This document shows, in pieces, positions 26,401-37,685 of a DNA stretch of 64,000 nucleotides; the first letter of the stretch is position 1, and each line of letters starts with the position of its first letter. The notes under the pieces were generated by a model. The model saw only the letters and a list, made by a program, of their open reading frames with translations, was not told the DNA's origin and did not search any database. Source of the stretch: Chionoecetes opilio (Eukaryota; Arthropoda; Malacostraca; Decapoda; Majidae); assembly GCA_016584305.1 (NCBI GenBank), contig JACEEZ010010020.1:250895-314894 (forward strand), written 5' to 3'. Position numbers and translations under genes: made by a program.

Positions 26401-28790
26401 TAAGTTACAAAGAGTTTAACATATAGTAAACTTTGATGATTTTTATTAGCCGAAATAACTTAGATTGCTTCCCCCCCAAACACCCCGTATTCCCGCCAGT
26501 TCCCCAGCTTGGCTATAGGGGGAAGACCAACCAGATAGGGGTGAAGGATTCATTCCAAGTTTACCGATATCGTTATGATAACGAATTGTTAGGGAAAATT
26601 AAAGCCACCGATTGTGTATTGGTTGAAACTGCACATATAACAAAATGACCATATGGGTGACACGCACATTTCAATGAGTTTTAGGTAAATCAACTTACAT
26701 ACAAGCAAATCACCATACAAGCATTCACCGAGAAGCAATCAAGCACTACCCTGAGTGCCATTCACCCCACTCATAGGTGTGGGTGTAGAAAGTCCCTCGG
26801 CCATCCCCTTGTGTCTAGGCTGTCACCTGCTGCACTACCCCGCCCCTCCCCCCTCCACCCTCAAAACACACCAAAACCCCACACAACGCACCTACACCCC
26901 CTCCATACTGTCAAAAACACGAGACAGGCATGATGGAGGGACAAACATGCCTCCTGTCACTCCAAAACAACATTACGGTACACGTCAAGGGTTGTCTCCC
27001 CTCCCATGACACCTCCCCAGCCACTCCTCCTTCTTACACCGGCTTTGGGGTGACGGTGCTTGGCGTGACCTGGCTTACCTGTCTTGGTGCTCATGCTGGG
27101 TCACGGAGGAGATTATGTCAGTGTGGTGAATAACTCGGCCGCCGGTGACTCACTGACTGGGGTGTAGGTGGCTGGTGGACTTGGGACTCGGGACTGAGGG
27201 GGCGGGGGTTGGGTTGACGCGTTCCACCTCCCTGCATTCTTTCTTGTAACCTCTAGAAAATACGTGTTTAGTGTTATTCAATGTCTGCGGTAATGAAAGA
27301 ATAAGTAAAACCAAGATTATAAGCATTCGTTACATTTTTTGCAACTGTCAACGTCATAAAATCATCTTTTCAGCTATTTCCTAGCATTATTTTGGTAGTA
27401 TTCCTTTTCATCTACTCCATGTCTTCTCTTAATATTATAAAAGTATATGCAAAACTTTATATTTATTGTTCAGCAAGTATTTCGTGCTTTTTCGTGTGTT
27501 TTACGATTACTTTAGTTTTCAGCAGCAATCTCGGCATAGCTATACAATATACAATATATCAGTCTGATCAGTCTATCGGTCTGATCAGTCTATTTAGTTT
27601 TTTTAAATCTTGAAATATACAATGAAAATCTTCTGCTCTAAATTACAATGTATTTTAACTCGTGATGATAGAAAAAAATAATAGGGAGGGGTAACATTGT
27701 ACACGTCTACTGTCGGTATATGATCGCCATATTACCAACCTGCCCATGTATAAGTTTATTTCAAACATCAAAGAGAAAAAAACCACATGAATATGAATAA
27801 AACGTTATCTAGAGCACATGATGTATCCTTCAACACCCATTTCGAACTCAAAATGTCAGATATTATAAATTATCTCATGTAGAGCTGGTCCAGGGTTTCA
27901 ACATGGCTGCCAATGAGCCTCATCCAAACACCTACCGTACCTAGACATAGTTTTTTGGTCAGAATGAGAAAATAAAAGAGAAACAGACATATAGAAGAGA
28001 TACAAATTTATTTATTGAGGCTGATATAAGGACTAGTATCTTAACTAGATCAAAACTAGAAATCTATATTTTTGTAAAAAAAAAATTCGCGAGATGACAG
28101 TCCGACAATAACAACAAACAACACATGAGGTCAAAACAGCGGACAGGAAGTATTTTGTTTTATCCAGCAAGAGGAGAGGAAATAGAAAAATGTGCATCAT
28201 ACACAAGGAAAGAGAAGATTAGACCAGTGCTAGATATAAGAGAAAGAACACTAATGCGCTGCTGTGGCAGAAGGCAATCATAATCTTCGTATATCAGCTG
28301 CATTTATCAGGCGACCCAGAGGAGAGGCCATAAGACACTATTCTACCAGGTAAATATTATGTGAAGTTTGGTATTTTTGTTATTTTAAATTAAAGGGAAA
28401 CTTTTCATAATCAGAAGGTACATCACTTTAGTTAAAATTAAGATATATATTGTAATTAATCAGTGCATAGTCTTGGTGCTGGTTAGGCATATAGGCATAT
28501 AGACTAGGCATATAGGCATAGGCAGCACAATGTAAAGGACACCTCGCCTCATGATTGTCTTCATTGATCTTCTCAGTGCTCAGGGGTTGCATTCCTGCCC
28601 TACTTTCTGTCTTTTCTCAGGTAAAACATTTAGGTTCTATATTTGATTGATGCATTGTTTGATAGGCTACATATGAAGAAAAGATCTGAAATATAAATGC
28701 AATCCTTACCTTGCATTTTGATAAACTAGTGTACATTTTACCTGATTTTATTTATTCATTTATTATTTTATTTTTTTCTCTCTTTTACAG
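26401..28790. other. Non-coding upstream of the deaminase gene
   Basis: No exon or clear repeat. A possible 5' untranslated exon could end at a donor-like CCAG|GTAAAT at about 28348 in a purine-rich stretch, but nothing in the sequence proves it. The promoter is not recognisable. Confidence 0.3.
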
Positions 28791-28791
28791 G

Positions 28792-28892
28792 ATGGATGAA
28801 AATGATGGTGTGAGAGCCCAATCCAGATGTGTTAGTAGAGAAGAGCAGGAAGAGAATGAACTCAGCACTGACCTGTCCAACCTCTCTGTGGG
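28792..28892 (+). CDS. Deaminase gene exon 1 (acidic leader)
   Basis: The acceptor TTTTACAG lies just before, so a 5' untranslated exon exists upstream. The ATG at 28792 opens 33 codons plus 2 nt, rich in Glu, Asp and Ser. The donor is GG|GTAAGA. No similarity to a known domain. An alternative start is the Met at 30364 in exon 2. Confidence 0.75.
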
Positions 28893-31800
28893 GTAAGAAA
28901 TAATGTTATGTGTGTTTCTCATGCCGTACATGATATACCTATAGATTGTATACCGAAAAGTCTTGATGTGTGAGTAAGTGATTTGCTTTACCGTAGATAA
29001 CACTATAGTCGCCAGTCATTTGCCACTACACTAATGTCGCCAGGCACAATATATTACGACTTCTAGCATCACTACAGACTTTTATGTGCCACTGAGGACA
29101 TGTAGTGTGATGTACATAATATAAAGTACTGTGCATGCCTCTTCAGTGGTACATACAAATCAGTAGTGATGCTAAAATTCATAATATATTGTGCCTGACG
29201 ACATTAGTGCAGTGGCAAGTGACTGGCAACTATAGTGTTATCTACGGTAGTTAATCTCAGCTTCTCAAAATTGTTCATATTACAGTAAAGGGGTGAAGAA
29301 TTTATTTCTACCAGAGTGTTGCACCCCTCCACCTGTATTCAGTCACGCCCACTATAGTCTCTGACATAAGAACTGCACATTGCTCTCATGTCTTCTGTAA
29401 TACTCATCTGAACCAGTCCATACGGGGTGCAGTTAGTTCGTACACAAGTTGTTTCGTACACCAGTAGATTCGTACACCAAAAAAGTTGTTTCATAGTCTA
29501 TATGAAACCATAGTCGTTTCGTACACTCAGCTCAGAGTTGAACTTGACTACTAGAGTTATGAAACGACACCAGGTATGTACGAAAATACTCAAAATCAGT
29601 GTACGAAACAACTAACAAAACCTGGGTACTAAACAACTTGTGTACGAAACTCCCTGTAACCGTCCATACTGCCTCGCCCCTCAGGTCCACACAACACTCT
29701 TTCTTTTTAATTAAACTCATATTATATTGTTTCTCTTTCTCCTCTCCCCCTAATTGTCGTTCTTTTACTTCACTTCCTCCTCCTCGGATTGTTCTTTCAC
29801 ATGCAGTTACAGTTGTCTCTATGGACTCTACCATAAGCCTGTCATTCCACAGGCTAGCGAGTTCCACCTAGTCCGAGCATAACCACTGTAATTTTCCATA
29901 GTATCCATAATGACTATTCTCGTCTGGCATATCTCATTCATACCATTAAATCGTAACTTTCAAATCTCGAGGTGGTATCCATGCTGCCTCATATCACACA
30001 CACTTTATTGCTGCAGTATAGCCCCCTGCAGGCCTCTGTGTGTTACTTAAGCATGCAGTACAAGAAACTCTACCTGCTTTTCCCCTTGTGTTCTGTTAAA
30101 TTCCTGATGGAAAAGATGAGTAAAGGTTATGTTCTATGTTTCAAGCTTCACCATTACCAGGGAAATGACTAAATGATAGAATGGAATGGCTGTTCATCTT
30201 CATCTTGTGACCTTTGACGCTTAGTATCTCTTCATAGGTCCTCTTCAACTTCGTTTCCTTAGTTAACAATCTTGTCAACTCTTCCCTTGGCTATTTCACT
30301 TGTGATTTTAATTCCTTGTCTTCTTTGTGTTATAATCATAATATTTCCATGTGTTTTACTAGCATGGCTGAGACGAAGAGGATGGACTACCTGCGTTGGG
30401 ATGACTACTTCATGGCTGTGGCCTTGCTCAGCGCCATGAGAAGCAAGGACCCCTCCTCCCAGGTGGGGGCGTGCATCGTCAATGCCAGCAAGAAGGTGGT
30501 GGGCATTGGCTATAACGGGATGCCCAGTGGATGCAGTGATGACGACCTGCCGTGGAACAAGGAATCTTCAGACCCACTACAGAACAAATACATGTATGGT
30601 ATGTGTATTGTAACAGAAATGGTGATTGGTATTGTTGCTTGATTTTTAATGTAGTTTGCATCATCAGTTGTATACTAGCCTATGACATTTTATTGTGTGT
30701 ACATATGATACAACAAAAGGGTGTAAACTCAGGTGCACTGTACAAGGCCCATTGAAGGTGGAAGAATGAATGCAGTTTGTCTTTTCCTCAACCTTATATC
30801 TTCTTAAGGATTATGTACATATTCTTTTTGTTTTCCAAATTACTTACCTAATTCATATTCCTCTCATAATTTTTTTTCTGACGCTCTCCTCTTCCTAAAG
30901 AATGCCTATGAAATACAAAACCAGATAAAGACACTTAAAATAAATGTTTATAATCCATAATGTTGTAAATTATCCCAAAAAAATGTTACTAGAGTTCATG
31001 GAACTATAACAGTAAACTTTGATTATTCTAACTTTTTTTTAGAATTTATTTTTTCTTTCCTCTTTATTCTTATTACATAATTCAAATATATATTTTTTCT
31101 TTTAAGTTTCGATCTGCCATCTTCCACAGTGTGTCATGCAGAGATGAATGCCATCATGAATAAGAACAGTTCAGACCTGGCTGGCTGCCGTATCTATGTT
31201 GCATTATTCCCTTGCAATGAGTGTGCAAAGTTGATCATTCAGGCAGGGATTAGAGAGGTCATTTTCCTCTCTGACAAACACCATCGCAAACCAGAGACTG
31301 TGGCCAGCAAGACAATGCTGGACATGGCAAGGGTGGTGTACAGGTAGGCTACCACAGTGTGCCACACACTCCTGCATGCAATGAAAAAGTTTTAGAACAT
31401 AAGAACATAAGAAAATAAGAAAGCTACAAAAGGCCGTGAGACCTACACGAGGTAGTTCCTGTTACTTAACACTACCTACATCCACCTTTCATCCCCATCC
31501 ATGAATTTATCCTGCCTCCCTTCAAAGCTCTCTAATGACTCCGCACTAACTACCTGTCTACTGAGTCCATTCCAGTCATTTACCACCCTATTTGTGAACC
31601 AGTTTTTTCCTATTTCTTTTTTAAATCTACGCTTTTCCAGCTTGAATCCGTTACTTTTATCATTATTGTTATTATCATTTCTAAAAGTACAACAAATATA
31701 TTACTATTATACCAGTACGAACATATGGAATGTATATGCATGCATGAATATGGGTATGATAAATAATGTATATGCAATATGCATACCTATACAAGGGTAT

Positions 31801-34800
31801 GGGGAGGCGGTAGCAGAGTGGTTAGCGTGTCCTACTGGCGTTCTCGGTGATCCGAGTTCGATCCCCGACGAAAACCAAAACCTTTCTGCACCGTCGAGTG
31901 GCCTAAGAACACCCACATGCACTGTCCATTAACTCTACCTTCGATTGCGAGTGCATCGGAGGACACAGGGGGGCGGCTTGAGCCTCTAATCACAGCGCCA
32001 CTATAAAAATCCTGCCTGCGCCACCACGGGCGAGGACCAACCATCACAGCCCTCAAGTGAACCTCCAGAGCCTACCATCCAAGCCCTGGGTCACCACTGC
32101 CTACAGGCGCTATAGGCATAAATGTAAATAAAAAATTAAAAAATAATAAAATAAAAAATAATAAAAGGGAATACTAACACATCAAAACGTCAAATGTTTG
32201 AATAGCTATGTTTGAGGCATGATCGAAATAGTAGTTACTACTTATATCTACTGTACTAAAGATCTGAATAGTACTACTACTTAAGTCATGGTTTAAAGTA
32301 ATTGCAGCTCCAACTGTTCTGTATGGCTGTGGGGAATGGGCATATTATTATTATTATTACATATTATTAGTAGTAGTAGTAGTAGTATTTCCAGTGTCAT
32401 CATTATTATTACCATTACTATTTAGTGATCATGTTTTGATGCAAAAAACTGTCTTCCAAAGTGGGATGGCACCTGATTAAGCACTGAACTACCACTGGTA
32501 TTCCACTAGACTAATGAAAAAAAAAGTCTTCCATAATGCTCTTTCTAAGCATTCTTAGGATGACATCCATCAACACTTTCCCTTCAACATTCTTAGCACC
32601 AGTGGCGGCTCGTGGCATAGGGCTGCAGCACCCCCAGGCACTAACCGCCAGGTGTATGATTCCTTTAGAGACACAGCAGAATTGATACAAATATATCACA
32701 ATAAAAAGTCATTATATGTTATTTAATTATTTTCAATACGTTACTAAGTGAATTTTCATTAAAACCAGACGAACATTTAAGTTACTTTCATATTTGCTGT
32801 ACGATTCTGTCTGCGCCGCCGCCGCGCCACTTGTGAACACAAAGAGCTGCAGCCGAAGGCAGCTGAGTCTCGTCCCTCTCATGTTTACAGTGCTTGTAGA
32901 CGGTGTGGTTAAATCGTGCTTTCTTTAATTACCCTATGACTATGGAAAATCGAGTGAAGTATTTGCAAAACATCAACTTATCCCAGCTGACACTAAATGA
33001 AAAGACTGAAGTCAAGCGGTACCAACTTTATTTTCAAGTAATACTGTAATTCTACCATCACCACCTCAGCCATCCCTCTCTACCACCATCACTACCACTA
33101 CTACCATCCCTTCTACCACCACCACTAATACCATGCCCTGAGATCCGTGAACATCAACTACAACTCATACCTGAGTTAGGTAAAATTTGTGTATTCTACT
33201 GTTGTGTGAAGCTTGCAGCCCCTCCATTATATTTTATCACGCCACTGCTTAGCACCCTGCGAATATACTTTGACCCCATGGCTATGTGAACTATGCCAAA
33301 CGTGTACGTTTTCAGCTTTTGTGTGCTTTGCTTAGTTTCTCTTCAACCTCATTAGTCAAATCACGACCAGTCAAACACAACTGATATTGCTTCCTGAGAC
33401 AAACATCTCACTTTCCATATATGTACTACTTAAATACTGCAGTATTACAGGTTATGATGTCTATTTTGTGCATCCCTAATGAAGCATGCAAATTATAAGA
33501 CATTATCAACCAACCGTTAGTGGTAACTGAAATAACATAATTAACAATTCTATGTTGTTTTAACCTGCAGCACTTTCTCCCCTTCAGGCAGTACTGTCCC
33601 TCACGGAAGAAAATACAACTGAATCTTACACTAGAAGAACCTGAAAGGTGTGAACCAGATGGTGATATGAAGCCATATAAAAGGTAGGGGTGTTTATGTA
33701 AAATCAGTATAAATTTGTTTTGTAATTTCAAGGTGTATTTACCTATTTGTGATATACAGGAAATGATTCTACTTGAGTGGTCCCATCTTTGTATTTCATT
33801 TGGTCAATCTTATCTGTAAAGTCATGAATAATCTTGGCATTTACCATATCATTGTCCAGGTCATTCCACCCATCAATACACTGATAGGGAAAGCTGTACT
33901 TCTTAACATCCTTCAAGCATCTTGTCTTCCACAGCTTTTTACCATGGTCTCATGTGGACATTTTCTCTCTCCCCCTCCACCTTTTTCATGATCATATACA
34001 GTAGTTTCTTATAAGATGCAGTCAATTTATCAGGTCTATGTGATGGTCAGGGCAAATATGATTCCTCTGCTGTGTCAACACCCACTTCATCTTTTCCTTC
34101 TTTAATCTTCATATTCCTTTGAATAATTGATTTACTTTGTGCTCAACTTTCCTCAGTACCCTCAAAATGACTTCTGTTCTCCTTGAAGTTTTCTAAAGAA
34201 GCAACTCATGCCATCTTATAAGTATTACATGGCCTCTATTTATTCCTCTAGAGATCAATAGTATACCCATTATTGACTGTGAGGGCTGGGACGTAGAAGA
34301 ATGAGGAATAGGGAGGAACGAAGGATAAATGGGGAGAAGGAGAAGGGGACTGAGGATGGTAGTGGGAGAGGGGACGCAAAGGGGTTTCACTGAGGGAACA
34401 GATCATTATCAGCGCCAAAAGGGGAGAAAAGGTTAGGCCTTAAACAGGAGAGACCTATAGAACAAGGGACTCACTGTTGAGAGTCAGTGGTGGGCTTCTC
34501 GCCCAAAGGCTGAAGGAGAAACGAGGACAGTACCTCGCGCGGCTTCGGCGAGCTTTCATACGTGTGCACACTGTGTCGCGAACGTGATAGTATATTACTG
34601 CAGGAATAACTGCAGCGAGTAACCTCACGTCGAGTCGTGAGTAACGGGCGAGTAACCGCGACGCGTAGGAGACATCCTGCGTGCCAAGTCTGGCCCGCGT
34701 GCCTGAGGTTGCTGACGCAAGGTTGGCACGGAAAACTCTACGGGATACGACTACCCTGTTTCCGGCCTGCGTCCTGGCGTGCCTCGCCCGAGGCCCCCCC

Positions 34801-37685
34801 AGGATCCCCGGAGCAGGGCAGGACTCGCCCCACCTCTCTTCAGGGCCCTTGGGGAGCCACTGGGCGCTGGGGCCAGGCACTAGGGGCGGGCGTGGGCCGG
34901 AGGTGGAAACTCTACGCGACTACGACGCCCTACTAGATACCTCCTTCAGGAGTCTTCCCCTGGGTTCCCCCTCGGAACCCCGGGGCATTACGAGGCACCT
35001 ACAACAGGGCCTTGGGACCTCTGGGGTACCACATACAGGTCTTCCTGAAGGCGACGCAGCAGATGGTGATGTATTCACGTGATTGACAAGTGCATGATAG
35101 GGCAGGCGATTAAGGAGGCCCCTGGGGGACCTGTATCAAGCCAGGGACTCTAGGGGGGACAGGGAGGGTCGCCCCGGCATAGCCGGGGCTATTGCTAGCC
35201 TGGGGAACCAAGCTCCCCGTATCTCCGACGACACGAACGGGCACTGCCCGCTTACCTTCTGTAGAACTTGGAGATGCGCCCTACCCGGCCCTCGACAGGT
35301 AGGGGTGCCAGGGTTAGTTGTCATGCCACGCCAGCGACCGATTGGATAGAACCTTAGCGGGTTTGGGGGGGCGCTAAAACAGGAGCTACATTAACACCCC
35401 CCCGTTGAGCCCGCGTACGCAATTTCCCTCCCCCCTTCGGGAGTAGGGCGGCGTGGGGCTTAACATTGACTATTAGGGCATACCTTTGCAGGATAACAAG
35501 GCACTGTTTTCCATTTAATCTTGTGTACCCTCCTGAGCTAAGAGAAGTTATGCATTGGTCAGTTCACCACAATGTAACTGTGTGATGTAAGTACGTGATG
35601 GCATGTTTGTGGGGTGTGGGTGGGAGGCGAGAGCTTACTAAAGCCACTGACTACATTTCAGGGACTTGAACAGCAAGAGGCAAGACTACCTGGCCTGGGA
35701 GGAGTACTTTATGGCCATGGCGCAGCTCTCGGCCCTCCGCAGCAAGGACCCCACCACGCAGGTGTGTGCTGCTTCATACCTTCAACACTAAGCATATCAT
35801 GTTTTTTAAAACAAATGTAACTCCTTTTTTGCAAAGGCTTCATATTCAGAAAAGTTTGTATTCCAAAAAAATTCAGTCTGCAATAATAAGTCATAGACCT
35901 ATCGTACACTAAAGCACTTAAGCAGTTCTAGCTTAGAAATTGTGTATATCAGTATGAATCTCCTTGATATTGTCAAATCATTGCCCTTTCAGCTGATCTT
36001 CACCTTAGTGAACAGGAAGTTGTATGGGGCGTGATTGTGAGTACAGACGGGGTGGGGGATCTCTGCTGTTTTGTTTTTGGCAATAAACTGCTGCCTAGGA
36101 CAGTGATGGCATTTGATACACCATCATGAGTCGCCAGCATGTTGTTGCTGAGTTTAAAGCAAAACTCCCTTTTTTTCAGCATGTGTGTGTGTTGTTCAAT
36201 CTAGATATTGTGATGTCTCCTTTGTTTGATATGTAACATGTTACTGGAAGAGCGATTCTTATCTCAGGCATATAAGCAGTTATTATTTTTACCACAAAGT
36301 TTTGCTGTTCTCAATTACAGATTGGGGCATGCATAGTGAATGCCAGTAAGAAGATAGTTGGCATAGGTTACAGTGGCATGCCTCTAGGCTGTAGTGATGA
36401 CCATTTACCGTGGGGGAAGTCCAGCAGCAATAAGCTGGAGACCAAATATATGTATGGTGGGTAGGTATTCAGATTTTTTATATACCTTATTTTTATCCTT
36501 GGTATCAATACATGAAATAGTACAGTAATGGACATCCTATCAGATACCACGGTGTTCCTGAGTATGTGGAGTAGTTAGTAGGGAGGGGTATGTTTGGCAC
36601 TGCTGTTCTAGTGCCTGTTATTTGGCTCTGCTGTTTGGTTGTCAAACTCGCTTGATAGCCCATTTTGACGATGGGTGTTTTGGCACCAAGAAATTTTCTT
36701 TTCTAAAAAATAGTTTTTATCTGACAAATTATATTAATTCAAGAATTGATACATGAATAAATATATGTTTTATTCTGAAATGGAAAAAACTTAACTACTC
36801 ACTATTGTTCACAAGTACCAGATTGTTCAATTAGTGAAATTTTTTTAGTATTTGTAGTTGTAGTAGTTGTAGTTTCTCCTCACTTGGCTCGTTATAGTGA
36901 GGGTTTACTGTAATATATAAAATCTGCACTTTAAAATGAACTAGGTTTCTTTTAGATTTTTACATTATCAAGTGTGATAGTTGAATAAGCATTACAAGTG
37001 TATGTGATAAATGCTGTGGACAATAGAGAATTATTATGAATGGCAGAAGTGCTTAATGACTGACATACAGAATCACTGACCAAAGGTGCATCGAGCACAA
37101 TTATGTACTTTAACCTAGTTAGCATTACAACATATGTACTTTGATAACTTCATAATATCTAAATTTGATATAGACATACTGAACTATCAATGAATGATTA
37201 ATGCTACATAATCATGTGAACCTTGTTTCAGTGTGTCATGCCGGTGTCAATGCCATCATGAACAAGAATGCCTCTGATGTGTTTGGCTGTACCCTTTATG
37301 TGGCAATCTTTCCCTGCAATGAGTGTGCCAAGGTGATCATCCAGGCTGGCATCAAAGAGATCATCTATGCATCTGATCAAGACAAGGATCGACCCTCCAT
37401 TGTGGCTGCCAAGAAAATGTTGGACATGGCCGGGGTAGTACACAGGTGCAGTGCAAAGTGTGCTCCTATCTGTCGTCTATATTTTACTCTGATACCCTTG
37501 AATAAACTATTTTTATTCATTGTAAACTATTTTCTAATATCCAATTATGAGCAAAATACTGAATAGAAATGTGCTTTTCCAGGGCCTACAACTTGAGCCA
37601 GAGGAGGGTGGTCATAGATTTCCAGGCGATTGACTGGAACTCCCCCTTGAAGAATGCTTGCCGTGAAGACCACAGTTGTTTGTAA
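28792..37685 (+). CDS. Tandem two-domain dCMP deaminase, second domain lacking the catalytic Glu
   Basis: Eight exons: 28792-28892, 30363-30598, 31130-31343, 33588-33683, 35662-35761, 36321-36456, 37232-37445, 37583-37685 (TAA). All have GT-AG introns and compatible phases, total 1,200 nt, 399 aa. Family knowledge: dCMP deaminase makes dUMP from dCMP, is cytosolic, and is normally one domain of about 180 aa. Domain 1 (about 35-200) has [25 protein letters not shown] (His115, catalytic Glu117) and PCNEC (Cys141, Cys144). Domain 2 (about 217-385) repeats all of this, with His297, Cys323 and Cys326 kept. However, the HAE motif is HAG (Gly299) and GYNG is GYSG (Ser267). Residues 1-34 are an acidic leader. 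Exon lengths match between halves. If intron 4 is retained, an in-frame TAG at its donor (33685-33687) ends the protein after domain 1 (216 aa). Two separate genes is the alternative, but the second half has no start codon or first exon of its own. Confidence 0.9.
28989..29249. mobile_element. Palindromic MITE, copy 2 (deaminase intron 1)
   Basis: 261 bp, same family as 14891-15147, with ends TACCGTAGATAACAC and its complement. A few differences from copy 1 show the two are independent insertions of the same family. Confidence 0.85.
29424..29661. mobile_element. TIR MITE with 8-bp duplication (deaminase intron 1)
   Basis: 238 bp, flanked by a perfect GTCCATAC duplication (29416-29423 and 29662-29669). 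Both ends share TTCGTACACAAGTTGTTT in inverted orientation about 14 bp from the ends, and the interior has further TTTCGTACAC words in both orientations. Probably hAT- or Mutator-like. The stretch to the next exon (29670-30362) holds nothing I recognise. Confidence 0.8.
30363..30598 (+). CDS. Deaminase gene exon 2, domain 1 N-half
   Basis: 236 nt after TTTTACTAG. Encodes residues 35-112, with [32 protein letters not shown] and [18 protein letters not shown], the N-terminal half of a DCTD domain. Donor TATG|GTATGT, phase 1. Confidence 0.93.
31130..31343 (+). CDS. Deaminase gene exon 3, domain 1 active site
   Basis: 214 nt after TTCCACAG. Encodes residues 113-184 with the zinc-binding and catalytic motif [12 protein letters not shown] and [17 protein letters not shown]. 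Donor CAG|GTAGGC, phase 2. Confidence 0.95.
31387..31680. repeat. Dispersed decapod-type repeat, fullest copy
   Basis: Begins with GAACATAAGAACATAAG and AAGCTACAAAAGGCCGTGAG, then GTAGTTCCTGTTACTTAAC, and later CATTTACCACCCTATTTGTG. Partial copies, mostly reversed, are at 5448-5515, 40505-40572, 53567-53800 and 55328-55372. Probably a retrotransposon-derived unit, class unknown. Confidence 0.7.
31801..32135 (+). mobile_element. tRNA-derived SINE (family 1), best copy
   Basis: Head GGCGGTAGCAGAGTGGTTAG (A box) and GAGTTCGATCCCCGACG (B box), then a body with CACAGGGGGGCGGC and CCTGCCTGCGCCACCACGG, and an A/T-rich tail. Lies in deaminase intron 3. Other copies are at 23762-24097 and, split in two, at 42136-42276 plus 46113-46262. 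Confidence 0.85.
32600..33247. mobile_element. hAT-like non-autonomous element (deaminase intron 3)
   Basis: 648 bp. Ends are CAGTGGCGGCTCG and the complement of CAGTGGCGTGAT, with a perfect 8-bp duplication CTTAGCAC (32592-32599 and 33248-33255). The interior has a poorly repetitive CCATC/CTACCAC patch near 33055-33130 and no ORF. Confidence 0.9.
33588..33683 (+). CDS. Deaminase gene exon 4, domain 1 tail and linker
   Basis: 96 nt after CCCCTTCAG. Encodes residues 185-215, a basic strand ([17 protein letters not shown]) and then a hydrophilic linker. Donor AAAAG|GTAGGG; the GTAG supplies an in-frame TAG if not spliced. Domain 2 joins in frame through Arg216. Confidence 0.82.
34278..35465. 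mobile_element. Solo LTR (deaminase intron 4)
   Basis: 1,188 bp, TGTGAGGG...GGCTTAACA, with 5-bp duplication TTGAC (34273-34277 and 35466-35470). Homologous to 16419-19943 and keeps the uninterrupted site of the transposon inserted there. It sits between the two deaminase halves and may add promoter or polyadenylation signals to that intron. Confidence 0.9.
35662..35761 (+). CDS. Deaminase gene exon 5, start of domain 2
   Basis: 100 nt after CATTTCAG. Encodes residues 217-249, with [20 protein letters not shown] and RSKDPTTQ. Donor GCAG|GTGTGT, phase 0. Together with exon 6 it equals exon 2 in length (236 nt), so an intron was gained or lost here after the duplication. Confidence 0.9.
36321..36456 (+). 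CDS. Deaminase gene exon 6, domain 2
   Basis: 136 nt after CAATTACAG. Encodes residues 250-294, with [20 protein letters not shown] and CSDDHLPW. Donor TATG|GTGGGT chosen because it matches exon 2's boundary; a GTAGGT three bases on is the alternative and would break the phase. Confidence 0.9.
37232..37445 (+). CDS. Deaminase gene exon 7, domain 2 zinc site with HAG
   Basis: 214 nt, the same length and phases as exon 3. [12 protein letters not shown] replaces [12 protein letters not shown], while [16 protein letters not shown] is conserved. The Gly codon is GGT; Glu codons GAA/GAG are two changes away, so a single read error is unlikely to explain it. Confidence 0.93.
37583..37685 (+). CDS. 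Deaminase gene exon 8, C-terminus
   Basis: 103 nt after CTTTTCCAG. Encodes residues 367-399, [20 protein letters not shown] and a short tail ending HSCL, stop TAA. The RRVVIDF strand is the usual DCTD C-terminal strand. No clear AATAAA signal was found in the next several hundred bases. Confidence 0.88.

Noticed and set aside
29532..29867. 111-codon minus-strand frame
   Set aside because: Begins beyond, and ends inside, a MITE with TTTCGTACAC repeats; no homology seen.
31801..31875. Possible Ser/Leu-type tRNA gene
   Set aside because: Boxes are good, but a conserved SINE body follows directly and other diverged copies exist.
33684..35661. Gene boundary between two separate deaminase genes
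   Set aside because: The second half has no ATG, no first exon and no upstream leader, while the splice phases join both halves perfectly; kept as one gene, with two genes as the stated alternative.
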